This document shows positions 1-8,227 of a DNA stretch of 64,000 nt, piece after piece. The notes beneath the pieces are model-generated. The model did no database searches and was not told where the DNA came from. It saw nothing but the letters and a program-made list of their open reading frames with translations. The position numbers and the translations under genes are program-made. How positions within the stretch are numbered: position 1 is the first letter of the stretch; every line of letters starts with the position of its first letter. The stretch lies in contig NZ_KB899376.1 in assembly GCF_000378185.1 (NCBI RefSeq), forward strand, positions 710,357-774,356. Direction: 5' to 3'. The DNA comes from Salinimonas chungwhensis DSM 16280 (GTDB taxonomy: Bacteria > Pseudomonadota > Gammaproteobacteria > Enterobacterales > Alteromonadaceae).

Positions 1-1
1 T

Positions 2-232
2 CCGGAACGAGCACGCAAGCTTCTGCTTAACAAACGTGAGCTTGACAGATTAATGGGCGCCCGGGACAGGCAAGGTTATTCTATAGTTGCCACTGCGATG
101 TACTGGAAGAAATGCTGGGTGAAGTTAGAAATTTATCTGGCGAAGGGCAAGCAGACTAAGGATAAGCGCGACACCGTAAAAGAACGTGATTGGCAGCGCC
201 AGAAAGAGCGCGTTATGAAGCATAGCGTGTAA
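2..232 (+). CDS. smpB: SsrA-binding protein SmpB (C-terminal part)
   Basis: The reading frame is open from the first bases of the window and ends at a TAA at 230-232, so only about the last 76 residues are present. The peptide contains the SmpB pattern [13 protein letters not shown], then a segment on [21 protein letters not shown], and a basic tail that ends KERVMKHSV. SmpB binds tmRNA and brings it to stalled ribosomes for trans-translation. The C-terminal basic tail occupies the empty mRNA channel of the ribosome. The tmRNA gene itself lies 1.5 kb downstream on the same strand, the usual smpB-ssrA neighbourhood, here interrupted by an oppositely oriented oxidoreductase gene. The identification is firm; only the N-terminal part is missing. 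Confidence 0.95.
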   Translation, partial: PERARKLLLNKRELDRLMGARDRQGYSIVATAMYWKKCWVKLEIYLAKGKQTKDKRDTVKERDWQRQKERVMKHSV

Positions 233-234
233 TA

Positions 235-1476
235 TCAGCTGTTACGATTGATGAGCGCTCTGTAGCGCCGTGTCATTTTTGCCCTGTGAACAGCATCGAG
301 GATCAGACTCCAGAGTTGCGAAGGCTGGCGCAGAGGCGATAAGTCATTGCCCAGCCTTCTCAATTGCCTTCTGACCATAGACATGGTTATCAGACTAGCC
401 AAAGTTTTATCTGACAAGCTACTGGTTAGCATGACCCCTCTGTATTCAGGGTTTTCCTGCCATTTTTTCACCAGATCCGGTGTGGTGGCCAGTGCACTTG
501 CCATGCCGACCAAATCACACCCGGATTCAGTCACTTGTCTGGCCACAGGTAACCGGCTGATTCCACCGGTTGTCATTACGGGCATGCCTGCAACTTTAGC
601 AATCTCAGCGGCAAACTGCGCAAAGTACGCTTCAGACTGTAGCGTTTGAGAATCTTCTACCCGCCCTTGCATGGCGGGCATTTCATAACTTCCACCAGAG
701 ATTTCCACTACATCTACACCGAGCTTATTAAGGTGAGCAACGACCTCTCTGGCTTCATCCTGCGACATACCACCACGTTGAAAATCAGCAGCATTCAGCT
801 TTACCCAGACAGAAAAGTCATTACCGCATTTTGCCCTGACTTCACTGACAATATTAATCAGCAAACGGGCCCTGTTGGCCAGACTCCCACCCCACTGATC
901 TGTGCGCTGATTCACCAGCGGTGATAAAAACTGCGACAACAGGTAACCATGTGCTGCATGTATTTCAACACCATCGAAACCTGCTTCCCGGGCTCTTAAC
1001 GCGGTGGTGACGAATTGTCGAATAATTGTGTAAATTTGCTCACAGGTGGCTGCATGGGCCTGAGCAAACTGTTTTGTATAGCGTCCTAGCTTCAGATTGA
1101 CTGCCGACGGAGCGATAGCGTGTTCATTAACGGCTTTAAACACCTGGCGACCAGGGTGATTGATTTGCATAATGGCCAAAGCACCGCCAGAACGTATTAT
1201 TTTTGCCCAATTTTTAAATGGTTCTATTGGGCTGGTCTCATCCAGCACTACCCCGCCCGGTCCAGTCATGGCTGTTTTATCAACCATCACATTACCGGTG
1301 ATAATCGCACCTAACCCGCCATGCGCCCAATAGCGGTATAGCGAAAAAAGATTGTGATCGGGCAGCAAATCGGCCCCAGACATATTTTCTTCCATCGCTG
1401 CTTTTACAATTCGATTTGGCAGAACTTTACGGCAAGGAAGAGTCAGCGGTGTGAACAATGTCTGGTCTGAATACAT
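235..1476 (-). CDS. NADH:flavin oxidoreductase (Old Yellow Enzyme family)
   Basis: This is a 413-residue FMN-binding TIM-barrel protein of the Old Yellow Enzyme / 2,4-dienoyl-CoA reductase-like family. Family signs in order are an N-terminal LPNRIVKAAMEENMS strand, the segment AIMQINHPGRQ, the substrate and FMN site pattern EIHAAHGYLLSQFLSPLVNQRTD, GGSLANRARL, and the phosphate-binding region MTTGGISR followed by CDLVGMASAL. Such enzymes reduce activated C=C bonds with NAD(P)H; the natural substrate cannot be told from sequence. There is no C-terminal iron-sulfur or second flavin domain, so this is a single-domain type. The frame is open for 30 further codons upstream, but homology starts at the ATG at 1476, which I chose. 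It lies head-to-tail against smpB (3 bases apart) and divergent from ssrA. Confidence 0.85.
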   Translation of the reverse strand: MYSDQTLFTPLTLPCRKVLPNRIVKAAMEENMSGADLLPDHNLFSLYRYWAHGGLGAIITGNVMVDKTAMTGPGGVVLDETSPIEPFKNWAKIIRSGGALAIMQINHPGRQVFKAVNEHAIAPSAVNLKLGRYTKQFAQAHAATCEQIYTIIRQFVTTALRAREAGFDGVEIHAAHGYLLSQFLSPLVNQRTDQWGGSLANRARLLINIVSEVRAKCGNDFSVWVKLNAADFQRGGMSQDEAREVVAHLNKLGVDVVEISGGSYEMPAMQGRVEDSQTLQSEAYFAQFAAEIAKVAGMPVMTTGGISRLPVARQVTESGCDLVGMASALATTPDLVKKWQENPEYRGVMLTSSLSDKTLASLITMSMVRRQLRRLGNDLSPLRQPSQLWSLILDAVHRAKMTRRYRALINRNS

Positions 1477-1698
1477 AATTATACTAGTTGGACTGAAATG
1501 CTCGTTTACTTTATCCGTAAACAGCAACAAATGCATCACTGCGCAAACTATTTTATATCTCAGCATTGATCTTCAGCCATTTGTTACCATATATATCTGG
1601 AGTTATTCACCGGTACACGGCAAACGGTGCTTTAAACGCTTGAATTTTAAGCGCTCAAAAGTTTATCCCGCTTGTGGTAAGAGCATATTGAAGGTAGA

Positions 1699-1730
1699 AT
1701 GACATTTCGCTGGTGGCATCAGATTATAAT
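1699..1730 (+). promoter_or_regulatory. Probable ssrA promoter
   Basis: A perfect TATAAT -10 box lies at 1725-1730, about 25 bases before the mature tmRNA 5' end at 1756. The best -35-like element, ATGACA at 1699-1704, is 20 bases upstream, longer than ideal. Position and the perfect -10 box make it a plausible tmRNA promoter; not proven. Confidence 0.5.
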
Positions 1731-1755
1731 TACTGATGTACAGCGACACGCTTCA

Positions 1756-2112
1756 GGGGCTGATTAGGATTCGACAGGATCTAGGACGCTGGAGGTGCAT
1801 GCAGAGGTGCGGATTGCCTCTTAAAAAATCCGCTTTAAATAGTCGCAAACGACGAAAACTACGCACTAGCCGCTTAATAACCGGTATAGGCCCTTCCACC
1901 ACAGCTTTGTTTGCTAGCGTGGATTCGGAAGGTCATATAAGCAAACTAGCGAGGGAAACTCTCCTGAGGTTGAACCGCGAAATAGTATCAGGACCGCTAC
2001 CAAGAACCCTGTTTGTCGGGGTCTGAAGTAGTTAAACAAAAGACAAACTAAGCATGTAGTACCAAAAGTAGACATTTTCTGGACGCGGGTTCAAATCCCG
2101 CCAGCTCCACCA
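1756..2112 (+). ncRNA. ssrA: Transfer-messenger RNA (tmRNA)
   Basis: The 357-base gene begins GGGGCTGATTAGGATTCGAC and ends in a tRNA-like T arm and acceptor with an encoded CCA (GGGTTCAAATCCC, then CAGCTCCACCA). The resume codon GCA is at 1845-1847 and the tag reads ANDENYALAA before TAA at 1875-1877; with the alanine carried by tmRNA this gives the AANDENYALAA degradation tag known from enterobacteria. The molecule rescues stalled ribosomes with SmpB and marks the nascent chain for ClpXP and related proteases. Apparent protein frames across this stretch are shadows of the RNA gene. A strong terminator follows directly. Confidence 0.97.
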
Positions 2113-2118
2113 CACATG

Positions 2119-2148
2119 AAAGGCTCGCCATCTGGCGGGCCTTTTTTG
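2119..2148 (+). terminator. Intrinsic terminator of ssrA
   Basis: The hairpin GGCTCGCC-atct-GGCGGGCC (8 pairs, one G-T wobble) is followed at once by TTTTTT. It lies 7 bases after the tmRNA CCA end. Confidence 0.9.
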
Positions 2149-2572
2149 TGTCTTGAGTTCGTTGAGTTTGAAGGCGCGTAGCGGGTTCACAGATTGTCAG
2201 GAACAACCTATATCGCCGACAGGCGCCCATGGGGGCTGCGCCAGGCATGGCGCTGAAGACAACCCCGCAAGCTCCACTTGTTAAAATACCCCTGGGTTGT
2301 CAGACATGGTTTTTATTTGTATGGGGTTCAGAATCAGGAAATCGGAACAGTGGTGGGCAGATGTCTGATCGGATTTAGCAAAACACTGCAAGCACCGCAC
2401 ACGATTGATATAAATTAATGTGGGCCTGTAAGCAGCAGCTTCGTAAGTGCTCTGTCGGACTATATGTGAGGTCAGCACACCACCGCCAGGCCAACCTCAA
2501 ATCACCCTTTTCAACCCTGTTATATGATAGGCTTTGAAGCTTCACACATATTCAAAAAGAACAGATCAAATT
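2149..2572. other. Intergenic stretch with a partial copy of the ssrA 3' end
   Basis: No gene is supported here. At about 2253-2275 lies CCCGCAAGCTCCAC, which matches 13 of 14 bases of the tmRNA 3' end (CCCGCCAGCTCCAC, 2096-2109). Between the two copies the DNA is GC-rich with short self-complementary pieces (around 2221-2254). The second half is AT-rich and presumably holds the promoter of the next gene; TATGAT at 2523-2528 is a candidate -10 box. Confidence 0.5.
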
Positions 2573-3457
2573 ATGCAAAAGTTTGCGTCCACGTTTTCAC
2601 TCACCTCTTTAACTCTCATGCTCTTGTTAAATAGTGCATATAGTATGGCGCAGCAGAATGTAAACTTTTGGAACGGCAATAAGACAGAATCCAGACAGCA
2701 GTATGAACGCAATATTCTCAAAGCAGCACTGGAAGCGTCGACACAAGCCCATGGTGATTACACCCTTAGCGAAGATAAAAGCGAGCTTTCGTCTGATGAA
2801 GAGTCGGCTGTTTTTCGTGATACCAATACTGATTTGTTTGTTACCGTAGCCGGTAATCCGAAACTTAAACACGAAGAAAAGATAATTGTTACTCATCCGC
2901 TTATGAAGGGCCTGTTGGGTTATCGGTTAATAATCGTGCGTCATCACGATTTAGAAAAATTTGCAGCGATTCGAAAACAAGGCGCGCTCAAAAAACTTAG
3001 CGTGGGGATCCCTGAGGGCTGGGCTGATGCCGATCTTTTCAGACATAACGGTTTTAGCGTTGTCGAAGGAGGCTCTTTTGATGAGATCTTTGACTTGCTG
3101 GCAGCAAAAAAGTTTGACTACGTTTCCCTGGGAGCCAATGAAATTGAAGATGTATTTAAAAATCGCGCTGAAGATAGTGGCATGTTCAACATCGAACCCA
3201 CCATACTGTTGTATTATCCGTTTGCGCTAGTTTTTTATATTGACCCGGAAAAGCCCGAATTAGCCGAAAGGTTGCGTGATGGCTTAGAAGCTATTGAGAG
3301 AAATGGGCACGCACAACGACTTTTTGAACGAGCAACGGGCAATTTAATAGAGCGTCTGGAATTACGAAGCCGTAAAGTTTTTCGCCTGGAAAACCCGATG
3401 CTTCCCCCGCAAATGCGGGAATATCGTTCGACGTTACTGAATCAGTCAGTCGACTAA
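2573..3457 (+). CDS. Periplasmic solute-binding-like protein (SBP family 3 type)
   Basis: The 294-residue product begins MQKFASTFSLTSLTLMLLLN and has a clear Sec signal peptide, with probable cleavage after SMA near residue 26. I took the ATG at 2573; the frame runs 13 codons further upstream without homology-like content. The rest resembles the bilobal extracellular solute-binding (amino-acid-binding type) fold: a segment near residues 110-150 (GLLGYRLIIVRHHDLEKFAAIR), then LSVGIPEGWADADLFRHNGFSVVEGGSFDEIFDLLAAKKFDYVSLG, typical of transporter-substrate-binding domains that lack a cognate ABC transporter. Such orphan proteins in Alteromonadales often act as sensors or have no known ligand. 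No transporter genes are next to it, so the ligand is unknown. Confidence 0.7.
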   Translation: MQKFASTFSLTSLTLMLLLNSAYSMAQQNVNFWNGNKTESRQQYERNILKAALEASTQAHGDYTLSEDKSELSSDEESAVFRDTNTDLFVTVAGNPKLKHEEKIIVTHPLMKGLLGYRLIIVRHHDLEKFAAIRKQGALKKLSVGIPEGWADADLFRHNGFSVVEGGSFDEIFDLLAAKKFDYVSLGANEIEDVFKNRAEDSGMFNIEPTILLYYPFALVFYIDPEKPELAERLRDGLEAIERNGHAQRLFERATGNLIERLELRSRKVFRLENPMLPPQMREYRSTLLNQSVD

Positions 3458-3491
3458 TCAACGTACGGTCAACAGCGTTGCTACCCTACCA

Positions 3492-3520
3492 TTGCACCTG
3501 CACATAGCTTGCAGGTGCAA
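3492..3520. terminator. Hairpin between convergent genes
   Basis: A perfect 10-base-pair inverted repeat, TTGCACCTGC at 3492-3501 and its complement at 3511-3520 with a 9-base loop, lies between two convergent genes. There is no T-run on either side, so it may be a transcript-end hairpin rather than a classical terminator. Confidence 0.5.
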
Positions 3521-3536
3521 CAACTACAATGTCGCG

Positions 3537-4700
3537 TCAGTCGTGGTGTTTATCAGTTTTACCCATGCCCTGCTGACGGTATTTGTAAATTTCCTGCACA
3601 TCTATTTTGTCCATCCCCAGACGAATTACCAGCGTTTCAGAAATTTTATCTTGAATAGCTTGCCGGTTGGGCTCCCAGAAAATCTGCGCAAAGCCAAGCA
3701 GTCCTGTAGCAAAGCCAGCGCCATAGCCACCATAGCGCCCGAAGCTTTGCCACATAGTCATAGGCGTACCGTCCAGCTTAATAACCTTAAGACCAAATAG
3801 CCACTTGCCTGGCGTCTGGCCATTCATCCAACAGGTAACGACGGTAAAATAAAATGCGGCCCAGCCAAACCCAACCCCCAAATCCTCCAGTAAGCCTCTA
3901 AACCAGGCAAGTAAGCTGGGTGTGCCATTTTCATTTACCGGGACATTGAATTTACTCATGAACTCAGCTGTATCAGTCTCTGAGGACGGTGCTTCGATGG
4001 CTTGGGACAGAGCATTTTCACTCGGTAGAGCCTCAATGCTCTGTAATGAATTCTTAAAGGGGTTAAGCAGTGTTTGAATTTGCTCCGCGCTAAGTGAGCG
4101 TTGCATGGCGAGCCGAAGATTACCGGCTAATTCTGCAGCCGCATCTGATGGCAACCTGACATCGTCGATATCATCTGTAATACCCATTAGGTAGTCTTGC
4201 CAACAGTTATAAGCTTCACAGCGCTGCTGCGCAATATCGTCCTCAAGCTGTTCGACCTCTGATGGCATACTCAGTAAGATTGAAACAATCACAATTGCTT
4301 GTGAGCCTTCAGGGCTATTAACGTCGGTTTCAGTATCAGGACCATCGGGTTTATTTATACCGTCAAAAAACGCGATCAAAATACCAAATAGCAAGAAAGC
4401 TGCGATAGCTTTCATTATCTTGCGCGACCATCCGAACCGGGGGGAAGCGCCGTTCTTTTTTCCTGCCCGCCAGAAGAAGATAACAGCCACCAACGCCAGT
4501 AAAATTGATGGCAAATGTGTGAGCATAACGACCAAAAATAGATCCACCAGCAAAGCCCAGCCGCGCCTGAACGGTCTGGCCAGCCGCGTGCCGATGATAT
4601 TATCAGACACGCCGAATTCGTAAGGGGTCACGACATCGCGAATTTGCTTGTCGGTCATCAGCTGACCATGACTTTGTAAAACTGTATTGTGCTTTTCCAT
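3537..4700 (-). CDS. RDD family membrane protein
   Basis: This 387-residue protein carries an RDD domain split by a long soluble segment. The first part (about residues 40-75) has the hallmark arginine and aspartate in LARPFRRGWALLVDLFLVVMLT, followed by a second helix and a third near residues 100-115. Residues about 120-275 are hydrophilic and acid-rich with two cysteines (QRCEAYNCW). The second half of the RDD unit follows (WAAFYFTVVTCWMNGQTPGKWLFGLKVIKLDG), with the conserved TPGK and K-V-x-x-x-D/G pattern. RDD proteins are poorly understood; some are thought to be Na+/H+ or solute transporters. No good ribosome site precedes the ATG at 4700; an alternative ATG at 4658 would remove 14 residues. 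It ends opposite the solute-binding-like gene. Confidence 0.7.
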   Translation of the reverse strand: MEKHNTVLQSHGQLMTDKQIRDVVTPYEFGVSDNIIGTRLARPFRRGWALLVDLFLVVMLTHLPSILLALVAVIFFWRAGKKNGASPRFGWSRKIMKAIAAFLLFGILIAFFDGINKPDGPDTETDVNSPEGSQAIVIVSILLSMPSEVEQLEDDIAQQRCEAYNCWQDYLMGITDDIDDVRLPSDAAAELAGNLRLAMQRSLSAEQIQTLLNPFKNSLQSIEALPSENALSQAIEAPSSETDTAEFMSKFNVPVNENGTPSLLAWFRGLLEDLGVGFGWAAFYFTVVTCWMNGQTPGKWLFGLKVIKLDGTPMTMWQSFGRYGGYGAGFATGLLGFAQIFWEPNRQAIQDKISETLVIRLGMDKIDVQEIYKYRQQGMGKTDKHHD

Positions 4701-5426
4701 GCTGTTTTGTCTTTAAGCGAAGCCGCTATTTGTTCATTCTCTTTGCATTCAGTTATTGACCAGGCAAAATGTGCGATTCCGTATCAGCGCAGTTGATATT
4801 TTGCTGCCCTTTGGCGAATTCACCAGTGCACTGCAGGATTGTTCTCAACAAGCCAAATATAGCCGAATCATGCGATGCAATGCACGAGAATAGACTTTGC
4901 GCCAAGGAACAACATCTTAATCCCGAACAATTCCGATATGTTAGCCTCGTTTATTCATTGTTTACTACTATTTTAATAACCATAGAAAGATAGATGGGCA
5001 AAGCCTGGATGTTCATTCTTCAACCTATAACTCTTACCAAAACAATATCGAGGCTGTATTTATTGGTAAGATGTCTGTATCGGCCATTTTTCCTTTAGCC
5101 CGTTGGTCTTATAGTGAGTAAAAATCCGCCATTACCAATATTAATGGTTTCCCGGTATGCTTTGCTAAGGTGAGGATACAATCAAAACAGATTTTATAAA
5201 TTTTTTATGCCTTTTTACTATAATTAATGGTGTGCATCAGCAAGTGTCAGCATAGACAAATTATTTTGCTGCCAGAGTTAGCAAAAGGGAATCGTTCATC
5301 GCTTGCTGTCATACTCTTTTAGCAAAGGCTTATTTATTTAGCAAAGGCTTATTTATGATGTACCTGAGGTGCTTGCAGGTATTATCTTGTAACACTACCG
5401 ACACTTAATTTATAAGGATAAAAATT
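4701..5426. other. AT-rich intergenic region without a supported gene
   Basis: This 726-base stretch has no convincing coding frame. It contains an inverted repeat TCTTACCAA (5032-5040) with its complement at 5063-5071, a TATAAT box at 5219-5224 that could serve the lipoprotein gene at 5427, and two exact tandem copies of a 19-base unit at 5319-5356. Confidence 0.5.
5319..5356 (+). repeat. Tandem pair of an exact 19-bp repeat
   Basis: The unit TTAGCAAAGGCTTATTTAT occurs twice without a gap (5319-5337 and 5338-5356), 70 bases before the start of the lipoprotein gene. It lies inside the presumed 5' leader. Confidence 0.9.
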
Positions 5427-5996
5427 ATGGGTGGTCAAAATAGTTCAGCGCATTTAACCTCATTCACCAAGCTTCTTCTGCTGTTAGTTATAACAGTCAT
5501 GGCAGGGTGTGCATCACGTCCGCGCGGTGAGTTATTTACTGAATCTGCAATTCAGGTAGATCCTCAGAAGGCGCAGGTAGTGATCTATCATAATCAATCT
5601 TTGGGCTCCGGGTTTTCATTTCTAATGTCTGATGGCAATCAGGATTTAGCTGTTTTGTCTTACATGTCCTTTATGGCTTTGGATGCCCAACCCGGGCCAC
5701 TTGAGATCTTTTCAGATGCAAGGGTGACTAAACTGATTCTTCCTCCGCTGAGTCCGCTGACAGCACCATTAACTGCCATAGGAGTCGCGGCTGATGCTAA
5801 CACCAATAAAAAAGTCGATATGAAAAATATTGCGACGTTGAAGGTACGGGCTGGTGAACAATATTTTTATAAATTAAAGATCGAAAAAAAGGCGTTCCAC
5901 TTTGAAGACGCTACCGCCACACTTGTTGCTGTTGATAAAAAAATTGCTTTACAGGATCTGAAAAAAACCAGGCAAGCTCTGCTTCCCAGTACATAA
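5427..5996 (+). CDS. DUF2846-like lipoprotein
   Basis: The 189-residue product starts MGGQNSSAHLTSFTKLLLLL and has a lipoprotein signal with lipobox MAGC, so the mature protein begins at the cysteine near residue 27. A ribosome site AAGGA lies before the ATG. The body resembles DUF2846 proteins: QKAQVVIYHNQSLGSGFSFLMSDG, a central hydrophobic strand and loop, and the C-terminal pattern EQYFYKLKIEKKAF. Members are small periplasm-facing lipoproteins of unknown role. It stands alone with a long leader that holds a tandem repeat, and its stop is followed by a terminator hairpin shared with the opposite gene. Confidence 0.7.
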   Translation: MGGQNSSAHLTSFTKLLLLLVITVMAGCASRPRGELFTESAIQVDPQKAQVVIYHNQSLGSGFSFLMSDGNQDLAVLSYMSFMALDAQPGPLEIFSDARVTKLILPPLSPLTAPLTAIGVAADANTNKKVDMKNIATLKVRAGEQYFYKLKIEKKAFHFEDATATLVAVDKKIALQDLKKTRQALLPST

Positions 5997-6035
5997 TTTG
6001 AATCCGGTGTTTGTTTCAGTTTGACCGGAAGGTAA

Positions 6036-6074
6036 AGGAAAAAAAGAGCGATGGCTTGAATGTCATCGCTCTAT
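6036..6074 (-). terminator. Intrinsic terminator (minus strand)
   Basis: AGAGCGATG at 6045-6053 pairs perfectly with CATCGCTCT at 6064-6072. On the minus strand the hairpin is followed by a run of seven T, so it ends the cyanophycinase transcript; it also lies just after the lipoprotein gene. Confidence 0.85.
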
Positions 6075-6134
6075 AGCGCGCCGGCAATCTCAAAGCCGCC
6101 ACATCAAAAACCACGTAATTATCCTGTTGACGCC

Positions 6135-7856
6135 TTAAGTGTCCAGGTCGGCGGTTTTCTTATAGGACACTCTCATCCCTTCTATTGCACATCCGTTGTC
6201 TGAGCTGTTGATATCGGCATAGCGAGCTGCACGCGCATCAAATACAAATTTCCAGACCTGCTTTTCGCTACGATGAGACGCCCGCGCATTGTGCTTTCGT
6301 TGACGGCACATTTGTTGAGTGAGACGTCGTAAGTTCGCGTCACTCAGCAAGCTAGTCATATCTGTTTTCAATCGGCCCTGACTGGTCGGTCCCTCGTCAC
6401 TGTCACTGTTACTGTCAGGCGACATATTAATCTGATTATCTGTAATTTTTAGCGGTGTACCCTGGGGATAATAGCTGTATATAAAGCCGTGGCTGGTATC
6501 AGCCTTCACCTTCACCACCCCATGCTCACCCTCAACGCTTGCGCCCGGGCCATTCTTCGTGTGGTCGATTATCAACGCTGTGGTCTCATCCACCCCATAC
6601 CCGAAATGCTGACCGCTATCACGGATCAGCACATGTAACCGCAAAGTTCGATCTCTCTCACTAAAATGCGTATCCATGATCCCCGCGTTGACACGCCCTA
6701 ACCCACCTTCAGGATGGTAGGTCAGTGCATCTGGGTGATATTCGTTTTGGCACTCTTGCTGACAACGCTGGCTCGGCGGTGTTCCGGCAAATGCGCCGTT
6801 TGTCAGTGCCTCCACAGCAGATCCGTTGGATACTATGGGTACCTTTCCATAAACGTTCTCGCCACCGCTTTGTATGGCGGTTCCGGCACTGGTCCCAGCT
6901 ATCACGGGTCGTTGTCGCAAAGTCTCGGTCCAGGGATAAGGCTCCCCATTTTTATTAAACAGGACTTTCCGGATCAGGCTTTGATCGCCACCATTGAACA
7001 TTATTGTTGTAGCGCTACTGATATGATTAACAATGCCCGAAATACCGGCTTCACACAAAAGCGCTTCCTGCTGTGTTCTTACTGGATATACGTGCTCTCG
7101 GGCGAACGTGTTGTGACGCTGTCGGTAAATATCAAGTTTGGCGCAGTCATTTTGCGTCGACGCTTCCGCCAGTGCAGGCGTTAATGGAAGCCACTGTGTC
7201 TCAGTCCTTTCAAAAGTAAACAGTTGTTCATAGAAGTCTACTGATTCGTACGGATCACGGCTTGCTGCTGTAACCACCAAAAGGCGCGGAATTGCCTTAC
7301 CAGGCCCCTGCCCGGCACGCTCTGTGAGTTGTCTGATACGCTCAACAATCCTTAAAGCCGCAGCTGAGCGATTCTGTTCAACTGCGACAACCTCTGCACT
7401 TTGTGGTATCTCTAGACTATCCAACAAGGCGTAATAAACACTGTCACTAAGCTGATCACTATATGGCTTGCCGGCCTCATCCCAGGCTGCTAACAGCGCC
7501 CTTTTGGTCAACCCGGTCTGTGGACTGATAGCTAATTGCGAAATTCGCCTGACGACTATTTGCAGATGAGGTAAATGGGGATCGGTTTGACGTAAAAACT
7601 GTACCGCCTTTTCAAGACGTTTTATTGCCGCGTTGTCGATTTTATACAGTGGCGATTTTTTGCCTTGTGGTACCGCGCCTGTTTGACAGTTTTTGGCTGA
7701 TAACGAACTACAGGTATGCAATGCGCCACCAATCATTACTGTTACATCGGAGGCCTTACAGCTGAGCGAAAAAATACATAGAAATAATATTAAAAGAGCA
7801 GAACGTGCGTGCTTATCACTGCAACTTGCAGAGATCTTATCTATAAATAGCGACAT
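6135..7856 (-). CDS. cphE: Secreted cyanophycinase-type serine peptidase (S51 family)
   Basis: The 573-residue protein has an N-terminal export signal (LLILFLCIFSLSCKA, residues about 21-35; a cysteine is present but the lipobox is not canonical). The catalytic core matches cyanophycinases: a GGDQ segment at 289-292, the nucleophile elbow GTSAGT with Ser323, His397 in DTHFSERDR, and Glu424 in GYGVDETTALI. Cyanophycinases cut the beta-Asp-Arg polymer cyanophycin into dipeptides. At 573 residues it is about twice the length of the intracellular cyanobacterial enzyme, as known for extracellular forms; residues 60-190 and the C-terminal 100 are extra. It is divergent from a TonB receptor, a permease and an isoaspartyl dipeptidase, which together fit cyanophycin use. 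The symbol reflects the extracellular type and is inferred; another S51 peptidase activity is possible. Confidence 0.8.
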   Translation of the reverse strand: MSLFIDKISASCSDKHARSALLILFLCIFSLSCKASDVTVMIGGALHTCSSLSAKNCQTGAVPQGKKSPLYKIDNAAIKRLEKAVQFLRQTDPHLPHLQIVVRRISQLAISPQTGLTKRALLAAWDEAGKPYSDQLSDSVYYALLDSLEIPQSAEVVAVEQNRSAAALRIVERIRQLTERAGQGPGKAIPRLLVVTAASRDPYESVDFYEQLFTFERTETQWLPLTPALAEASTQNDCAKLDIYRQRHNTFAREHVYPVRTQQEALLCEAGISGIVNHISSATTIMFNGGDQSLIRKVLFNKNGEPYPWTETLRQRPVIAGTSAGTAIQSGGENVYGKVPIVSNGSAVEALTNGAFAGTPPSQRCQQECQNEYHPDALTYHPEGGLGRVNAGIMDTHFSERDRTLRLHVLIRDSGQHFGYGVDETTALIIDHTKNGPGASVEGEHGVVKVKADTSHGFIYSYYPQGTPLKITDNQINMSPDSNSDSDEGPTSQGRLKTDMTSLLSDANLRRLTQQMCRQRKHNARASHRSEKQVWKFVFDARAARYADINSSDNGCAIEGMRVSYKKTADLDT

Positions 7857-8227
7857 AAGCTGTGAGCCTTTTTCAGCAATATTGAAGTAAATTTATTGTT
7901 GCCAACCCCATTTTGGGGTGATATAACGAAAAAGACTTGAAGCAAAATTAAGCTAACCCCAGCGGTTCGGTTTGTCAAAATAAATCCAATTACAGCGTGA
8001 AAAATGTTAAAAAAAGCACCTCGCCTTTCAACATATTTTTACTCGCCCCACTACCTGTCGGAGTGGTTTGACGAGTAGGCCACTACCGGTTCTTCCAACA
8101 ACCGGTAGATTTGCTCGTATGCCGATCTCCCTTTCAATTCGTTTCTAATAATTATAACAACAGGCCAGCAGTGTCATTGTGCTATGGGCAACTGACTGCG
8201 TCTATTTGAAAAATCCAGGTAAAAACT
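7857..8227. promoter_or_regulatory. Divergent promoter region of the cyanophycin-type locus
   Basis: This 371-base region separates the cyanophycinase gene from the TonB receptor gene and must hold both promoters. It contains a perfect small palindrome ACCCCA-ttt-TGGGGT at 7905-7919, close to the cyanophycinase start, and a two-stem structure at 8071-8118 in the probable leader of the receptor gene. No promoter boxes stand out. Confidence 0.5.
8071..8118 (+). promoter_or_regulatory. Structured leader upstream of the TonB receptor gene
   Basis: A perfect 9-pair stem CTACCGGTT (8083-8091) with AACCGGTAG (8100-8108) is enclosed by an outer stem ACGAG (8071-8075) with CTCGT (8114-8118). It lies about 110 bases before the receptor ATG. 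No T-run follows, so it is not a plain terminator. It may be an mRNA leader structure or a protein-binding site. Confidence 0.5.

Noticed and set aside
1736-2026. Plus-strand frame of 96 codons inside ssrA
   Set aside because: It lies within the tmRNA gene; only the 10-codon tag is translated.
2048-2248. Minus-strand frame of 66 codons across the tmRNA 3' end
   Set aside because: Its C-terminal part (ELAGFEPASRK-like) is the usual translation artefact of a tmRNA or tRNA T arm read backwards.
4769-4993. Plus-strand frame of 74 codons in the long intergenic region
   Set aside because: No ribosome site, no signal or domain, and surrounded by non-coding AT-rich DNA.
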